Of a stretch of DNA of 36,459 nucleotides, positions 34,501 through 36,459 are shown piece after piece (positions within the stretch are counted from its first letter, which is position 1; each line of letters begins with the position of its first letter). The notes under the pieces are model-generated. The model had not been told where the DNA came from. It made no database searches and saw only the letters and a program-made list of their open reading frames with translations. The position numbers were made by a program, and so were the translations under genes. Source of the DNA: Plakobranchus ocellatus. Lineage: Eukaryota; Mollusca; Gastropoda; Plakobranchidae. Where the stretch lies: positions 687,046-723,504 of the forward strand of contig BLXT01001596.1 of assembly GCA_019648995.1 (NCBI GenBank), written 5' to 3'.

Positions 34501-35906
34501 ATGTGGTGAAAAGTTAATTTTGTCTTTTCGAGTGGTGATTTTTTTAAAGTTTCCATGTACTTACAACCTTCAAGTTTGCAATACTGAGTAGAAGCTGTTT
34601 TAAAACTGGTCAATCAACTTTTTCTTTGTGATGAGGCTTTGATTTGTTAAGGACCCACAATATGAGTCTGTTTACAGATCTACATGGTTGATTTTAGAAG
34701 AAAATGCAAGGAGTTCAAAAATTTTTTGTTCACAACTCTTATAGACTTTCATTTGTGTGCAAAGCAATGGTAATTTTTAGTTCTTAGAGTTAGATTAATG
34801 ATTCTTATTTGAATTTATTCAGTAAATCTGCATCTTAACTCATTTTTATAGTTCCTGGATTCAGGCAAAGCACACATATCAAGAGAAAAGAGAGAGCAGA
34901 CCTTTCTTACTAATATTGAAATTTAAGCTTTCCCTTTAGAGTACTCATGTTAAGTATGTATGATTGTTTGTTACAATCCATGAATTAAACTGCATGGCTG
35001 AAATCAAGGTCGTGACCCCCATCAGGCTGTGCCTGCCAATTTCAGGACAAGTTATGCAAACTTCATTACCACAGATTATGTGACTGTTATGACTGCATAC
35101 CAAAGTTATACATATGCCTTTTATTTTTATTTCAAATAAATGCATTTATTGCATTTAATTTTAGCAAGTTTGCCTTGTTTTGTGTAGTGTTTATTGCATT
35201 TTTCAGTTATCTATGGTTTTTGTCATTGTCATTGCTTTAGGAAGTATTTATTTTGACTGCTTTTTATTTTTTTTGCACTTTGCAGGCAAAGACTACTTCA
35301 GATTTTACGTGGCTTATCAGATGTCATTCCTGGCATTTCCATTGTTCTTGGTAGGATTCTTTTGTTTCTTAGTTTTGTCTTTTATTTTTTTTTTTTCCTC
35401 AATATTCTTTTAGCTTTTATAATTTCTTTTCTTATAGTTGTGAATTGTTGTACAATACAATGAGATTTTTTGCAGGAAAATCTGCAACAGAAAAATTTTT
35501 TTTTTTTAATTCTTCTAAGAGAGCACAATTATAAAAAGTATAAAACACTGCAAGGCTCTCCCGAAAAGGCTACGTTAAAATTTTTGTGTGAAAAACGGAA
35601 TTATGATAAGCATGCCGTCATTTATCACATATGTTTCAGTTTGAGTTATATGGTTGTGAAAATTTGTAATATCTATATTTCGATTTGTTGCGAAACATTT
35701 TGTTTGTTTCCATTTTGTTTTCACACACATTTAAGAAAGAAAAACAAAGACTTGACTCAAGATCCTAACTCTGATTCCTCTGATTTAATATATGGGATTT
35801 TAGTTCTTTTTTTTTTTTTTTTTACCTAAATGCTTTTAAAATTCAAGACTATGGCTGAATAGTTATTTAAGCACTGACATAATTTTTTTTTTGTTTCCTC
35901 TGAAAG

Positions 35907-35951
<45 letters not shown>

Positions 35952-36408
35952 CACACACACCATATATAGATGGTGTATGCATAAAGCATGGCAAGTTTCT
36001 TATCTTGGAAATGTAGTTATACTATTCATAATGTGAAGGAAAACACATTTTTATAAGTAATTTTAAAAGAAAATATTCATTTCTCATGAATCACGCAAAA
36101 GGTGTAAAAAATATTTGAAAACGGTTTTAGACATTGCAAAAAAATAAATCAACACCTAACTTTCAATACAATTTTTTAGATAATTGCTGTTAAGACTCAT
36201 TGTGTGAGCAAGTCATTTTCTTTTTTTTTTTTAATGCTTGCAGCTTTGTCGCACGATGACAATCTCTGCCAACTATTAACTTCATAGTTTTGTTTTGAGT
36301 TGTAAATGTATCGATTAAAAAAAAGAATATTCTTCTTCTATTGCAGTTCCTCTTATGGAATATCTTCCTGTGTGGCAGAGAATCTATTTCTACACTTGGT
36401 CCACCTAG
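25386..36408 (+). CDS. PEX16: PEX16 peroxisomal membrane biogenesis protein, 10 coding exons
   Basis: PEX16 is an integral peroxisomal/ER membrane protein that, with PEX3 and PEX19, recruits and inserts peroxisomal membrane proteins; its loss causes Zellweger-spectrum disease in people. Coding exons: 25386-25500, 27042-27154, 28760-28893, 29760-29889, 30647-30746, 31917-32078, 33321-33393, 34088-34207, 35286-35350, 36347-36408. They total 1074 nt, or 357 residues plus stop (human about 336). Landmarks: [17 protein letters not shown] at about 45-61, a hydrophobic membrane stretch at about 111-127, a Pro/Glu/Lys-rich linker at about 150-230 that is less conserved, [20 protein letters not shown] at 294-313, and the family's C-terminal block PLMEYLPVWQRIYFYTW. 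The start has a good context (A at -3, G at +4). The gene is divergently oriented from LARGE. Introns of 694-1605 bp hold repeats listed separately and otherwise nothing recognised. The 3' UTR runs off the window. Confidence 0.96.
27042..27154 (+). CDS. PEX16: PEX16 coding exon 2
   Basis: Residues 39-76. [20 protein letters not shown] matches human [20 protein letters not shown]. Acceptor AATTCAG|GTAGGT, where the split glycine codon is completed by GT; donor AAAGTT|GTGAGT. Confidence 0.95.
28760..28893 (+). CDS. PEX16: PEX16 coding exon 3: first hydrophobic segment
   Basis: Residues 77-121. EHVGVFVEVSAERMYGEFGR followed by WVAIAILQFAK, aligned with human [31 protein letters not shown]. Acceptor TTTCACAG|CCCACT, donor GCCAA|GTAAGC. 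Confidence 0.95.
29760..29889 (+). CDS. PEX16: PEX16 coding exon 4
   Basis: Residues 121-164. CICRFLLFMKHDVGIQAVPP continues the hydrophobic segment into a polar linker, as in human LRMLLLLWFKAGLQTSPP. Acceptor CATTCAG|GTGTAT, donor TCTCAG|GTTTGA. Confidence 0.92.
30647..30746 (+). CDS. PEX16: PEX16 coding exon 5: variable linker
   Basis: Residues 165-198. Low-complexity start (QESPPSPKPEPESEPS) then FVLKRSGKTMRALST, corresponding to human YVGKRSNRVVRTLQN. Acceptor CAACATAG|CAAGAG, donor CAACAG|GTGAAT. The linker part is weakly conserved, so this exon rests mainly on phase and the KRSGK block. Confidence 0.88.
31439..31530 (-). mobile_element. Possible relic of a tRNA-derived SINE, PEX16 intron 5
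   Basis: The minus strand reads CTCAGGTTAGAGCGTCGGA at about 31507-31525, which resembles the D-arm to anticodon-arm part (A box region) of tRNAs and tRNA-derived SINE heads. A B-box-like GTTTGCGAATCATACC lies about 55-70 nt further along (31454-31439), farther than usual. No tRNA fold can be drawn, so it is a relic at best. Confidence 0.35.
31917..32078 (+). CDS. PEX16: PEX16 coding exon 6
   Basis: Residues 198-252. A charged linker (FRDWKIPGSTDAKQVEKPKR) leads to LSRKQAWGEIVYILKPIIH, which aligns with human LGLQETIAEFLYIARPLLH. Acceptor AAACCAG|CTGAGC; the donor CACC|GTATCC is weak, but the frame into exon 7 supports it. Confidence 0.9.
32182..32556. repeat. 54-bp minisatellite in PEX16 intron 6, 7 units
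   Basis: Units start at 32182 (51 bp, diverged), 32233, 32287, 32341, 32395, 32449 and 32503. Each contains gaaataatgctaatgtgtct and attttgtaag. Because 54 is divisible by 3, a minus-strand frame of 18-residue repeats stays open across it; this is a by-product, not a gene. Confidence 0.95.
33321..33393 (+). CDS. PEX16: PEX16 coding exon 7
   Basis: Residues 252-276. LGSMFAFGPSSFKPWLVSSG aligns with human [20 protein letters not shown], including the KPWL core. Acceptor AAAAATAG|TTGGAA, donor GGAAG|GTAATA. Confidence 0.92.
34088..34207 (+). CDS. PEX16: PEX16 coding exon 8: conserved [10 protein letters not shown] block
   Basis: Residues 276-316. [20 protein letters not shown] then [11 protein letters not shown] matches human [31 protein letters not shown]. 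Acceptor GCCACAG|CTTGTG, donor TCAAA|GTATGC. Confidence 0.96.
35286..35350 (+). CDS. PEX16: PEX16 coding exon 9
   Basis: Residues 316-338. QRLLQILRGLSDVIPGISIV aligns with human [20 protein letters not shown]. Acceptor TTTGCAG|GCAAAG, donor CTTG|GTAGGA. Confidence 0.93.
35909..35961. repeat. (AT)n-(CA)n compound microsatellite, PEX16 intron 9
   Basis: About 19 AT repeats followed by acatacacacacacacc. Confidence 0.95.
36347..36408 (+). CDS. PEX16: PEX16 coding exon 10: C-terminus and stop
   Basis: Residues 338-357 and TAG at 36406-36408. PLMEYLPVWQRIYFYTWST corresponds to human PLMDYLPTWQKIYFYSWG. Acceptor ATTGCAG|TTCCTC. The 3' UTR continues past the window end. Confidence 0.95.
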
Positions 36409-36459
36409 AGAACACAAACTGCAAGTTGGGCAGTGTTTATTGGCTTGTTTTTTTTTTTT

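Overview
This is AT-rich animal (metazoan) genomic DNA with spliced genes. GT-AG introns of roughly 0.35-1.6 kb, long homopolymers, AT and TATAGATA microsatellites and many minisatellites rule out a prokaryote or organelle. No codon-level signal fixes the species. The TCTAGATCTAGA-type repeats and the AT-rich, medium-intron style would suit a mollusc such as a gastropod, but that is a low-confidence guess.

Two complete coding regions were rebuilt exon by exon, and both keep an open frame across every junction. On the minus strand, 19 coding exons between 22089 and 7991 encode a 723-residue LARGE xylosyl-/glucuronyltransferase, the Golgi enzyme that builds matriglycan on alpha-dystroglycan. 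Both catalytic DxD motifs are present. On the plus strand, 10 coding exons between 25386 and 36408 encode a 357-residue PEX16, a peroxisomal membrane biogenesis factor. The two genes are head to head, with 3,296 bp between start codons. Human LARGE2 and PEX16 have the same adjacency and orientation on chromosome 11p11.2, so this looks like an old conserved gene pair. Their products act in different organelles, so a shared promoter region is the only functional link that can be proposed.

Layout. 1-7990: noncoding DNA downstream of LARGE, with an AT microsatellite, a degenerate ~50-bp minisatellite, a ~49-bp repeat, a 3-base assembly gap and a decayed LINE C-terminal fragment on the minus strand. 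Part of this is probably LARGE 3' UTR, but its end cannot be placed. 7991-22089: LARGE. Its introns hold a 50-bp minisatellite that runs into a splice acceptor, a partial duplicate of coding exon 10, further tandem duplications and a second gap. 22090-25385: the intergenic region shared by the two 5' ends, with a decayed LINE reverse-transcriptase fragment and two clusters of AGATCTAG-type palindromic repeats. 25386-36408: PEX16, with a 54-bp minisatellite showing a 108-bp higher-order pattern in intron 6 and a possible tRNA-derived SINE relic in intron 5.

No rRNA, intact tRNA, CRISPR array or prokaryotic system was seen. Most open frames outside the listed exons read as chance frames in AT-rich intron or intergenic DNA. 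The most useful observations are the LARGE-PEX16 linkage, the minisatellite at a splice acceptor with repeated sense-strand polyadenylation hexamers, the partial exon duplication and the two LINE relics.
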